Assembly (NCBI GenBank): GCA_003142955.1
Contig: PLOH01000087.1
Coordinates: 1 to 60,257, forward strand
Direction of reading: 5' to 3'
DNA length: 60,257 nt
Source of the DNA: Opitutia bacterium
Lineage (GTDB): Bacteria; Verrucomicrobiota; Verrucomicrobiia; Opitutales; Opitutaceae
Shown: piece by piece, positions 60,229 to 60,257 of the stretch
How the letters are laid out: each line of letters starts with the position of its first letter
Position numbering within the stretch: position 1 is the stretch's first letter
Position numbers and translations under genes: made by a program
The notes under the pieces: model-generated
The model's database searches: none
What the model was told of the DNA's origin: nothing
Seen by the model: only the letters and a program-made list of their open reading frames with translations

Positions 60229-60257
60229 CATGGGCGGGACGCCCATGCCACGTGGCA
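60229..60257. repeat. Partial REP-like hairpin at window end
   Basis: CATGGGCG-GGA-CGCCCATG (60229-60247) is a perfect small hairpin followed by CCACGTGGCA. Read on the minus strand it starts GTGGCATGGGCG, similar in layout to the GTAGGGCGG units at 7896-7962. The element continues beyond the window. Confidence 0.45.

Noticed and set aside
1-60257. tRNA, rRNA, CRISPR arrays, complete insertion sequences, prophage
   Set aside because: I looked for cloverleaf, 16S/23S-like segments, evenly spaced repeats and transposase motifs and found none that I can support.

Overview
The window is about 60 kb of GC-rich chromosome. It most likely comes from a Verrucomicrobiota bacterium of the Opitutales/Opitutaceae type. 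Four things suggest this: a protein with a VPDSG-type C-terminal sorting tail (32808-33494), many outer-membrane and secreted glycoside hydrolases, a large protein carrying TonB-plug-like VVxA(T/A)R motifs next to a PadR regulator (36906-39164), and weak or absent Shine-Dalgarno sequences before most starts. There is no rRNA, tRNA, CRISPR array or complete insertion sequence. The assignment is inference from gene content only.

Layout. 1-1811 is gene-poor: a long hairpin, a small membrane protein, a ParE/RelE-type toxin remnant and a Pro/Ala-rich ORF. 1812-5097 is a tight four-gene operon (FabZ-like dehydratase, FabI-like reductase, OleA, OleB). It looks like the head of a long-chain olefin pathway, but oleC and oleD do not follow. 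5098-6085 is almost gene-free and repeat-bearing. 6086-12781 is an efflux operon (two small membrane proteins, TolC-type channel, adaptor, RND pump, rhodanese) behind a promoter with an AT-rich dyad. 12812-20989 is mostly housekeeping (GNAT, lipoprotein, RsmA, TrpC, MazG, XerC/D) plus a large hybrid histidine kinase. 21005-31882 has a membrane protein, CstA, a paired beta-propeller-like protein and S55-type peptidase, HemL and NadE.

32076-43579 holds small ORFs, the VPDSG protein, a GH31 glycosidase, the PadR locus, a type-B carboxylesterase and a divergent GH3 glycosidase. 43739-47841 has a DUF3300/DUF2950 pair and a cytochrome c-sorbosone dehydrogenase fusion. 48326-50575 is an aldolase-like protein plus a PfkB kinase. 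50621-51990 is an overlapping two-gene operon of a HAD nucleotidase and a small archaeo-eukaryotic-primase-like protein. 52090-59801 has an MFS exporter and a mannoside-degradation group (GH2 beta-mannosidase, GH92 alpha-mannosidase, FucP-type sugar porter).

Repeats are the second theme. At least five places carry REPIN-like pairs of small hairpins whose stems differ by compensatory changes. One lies in frame inside the RND pump gene. Another (39175-39301) looks like a MITE and sits directly before the PadR operon. A 19-bp dyad occurs three times: as an inverted pair beside padR, and once across the RND pump stop codon.

The most promising possibly undescribed items are the HAD + primase-like operon, the FabZ-FabI-OleA-OleB operon without OleC/OleD, and the repeat families, including the in-frame REPIN and the three dyads.
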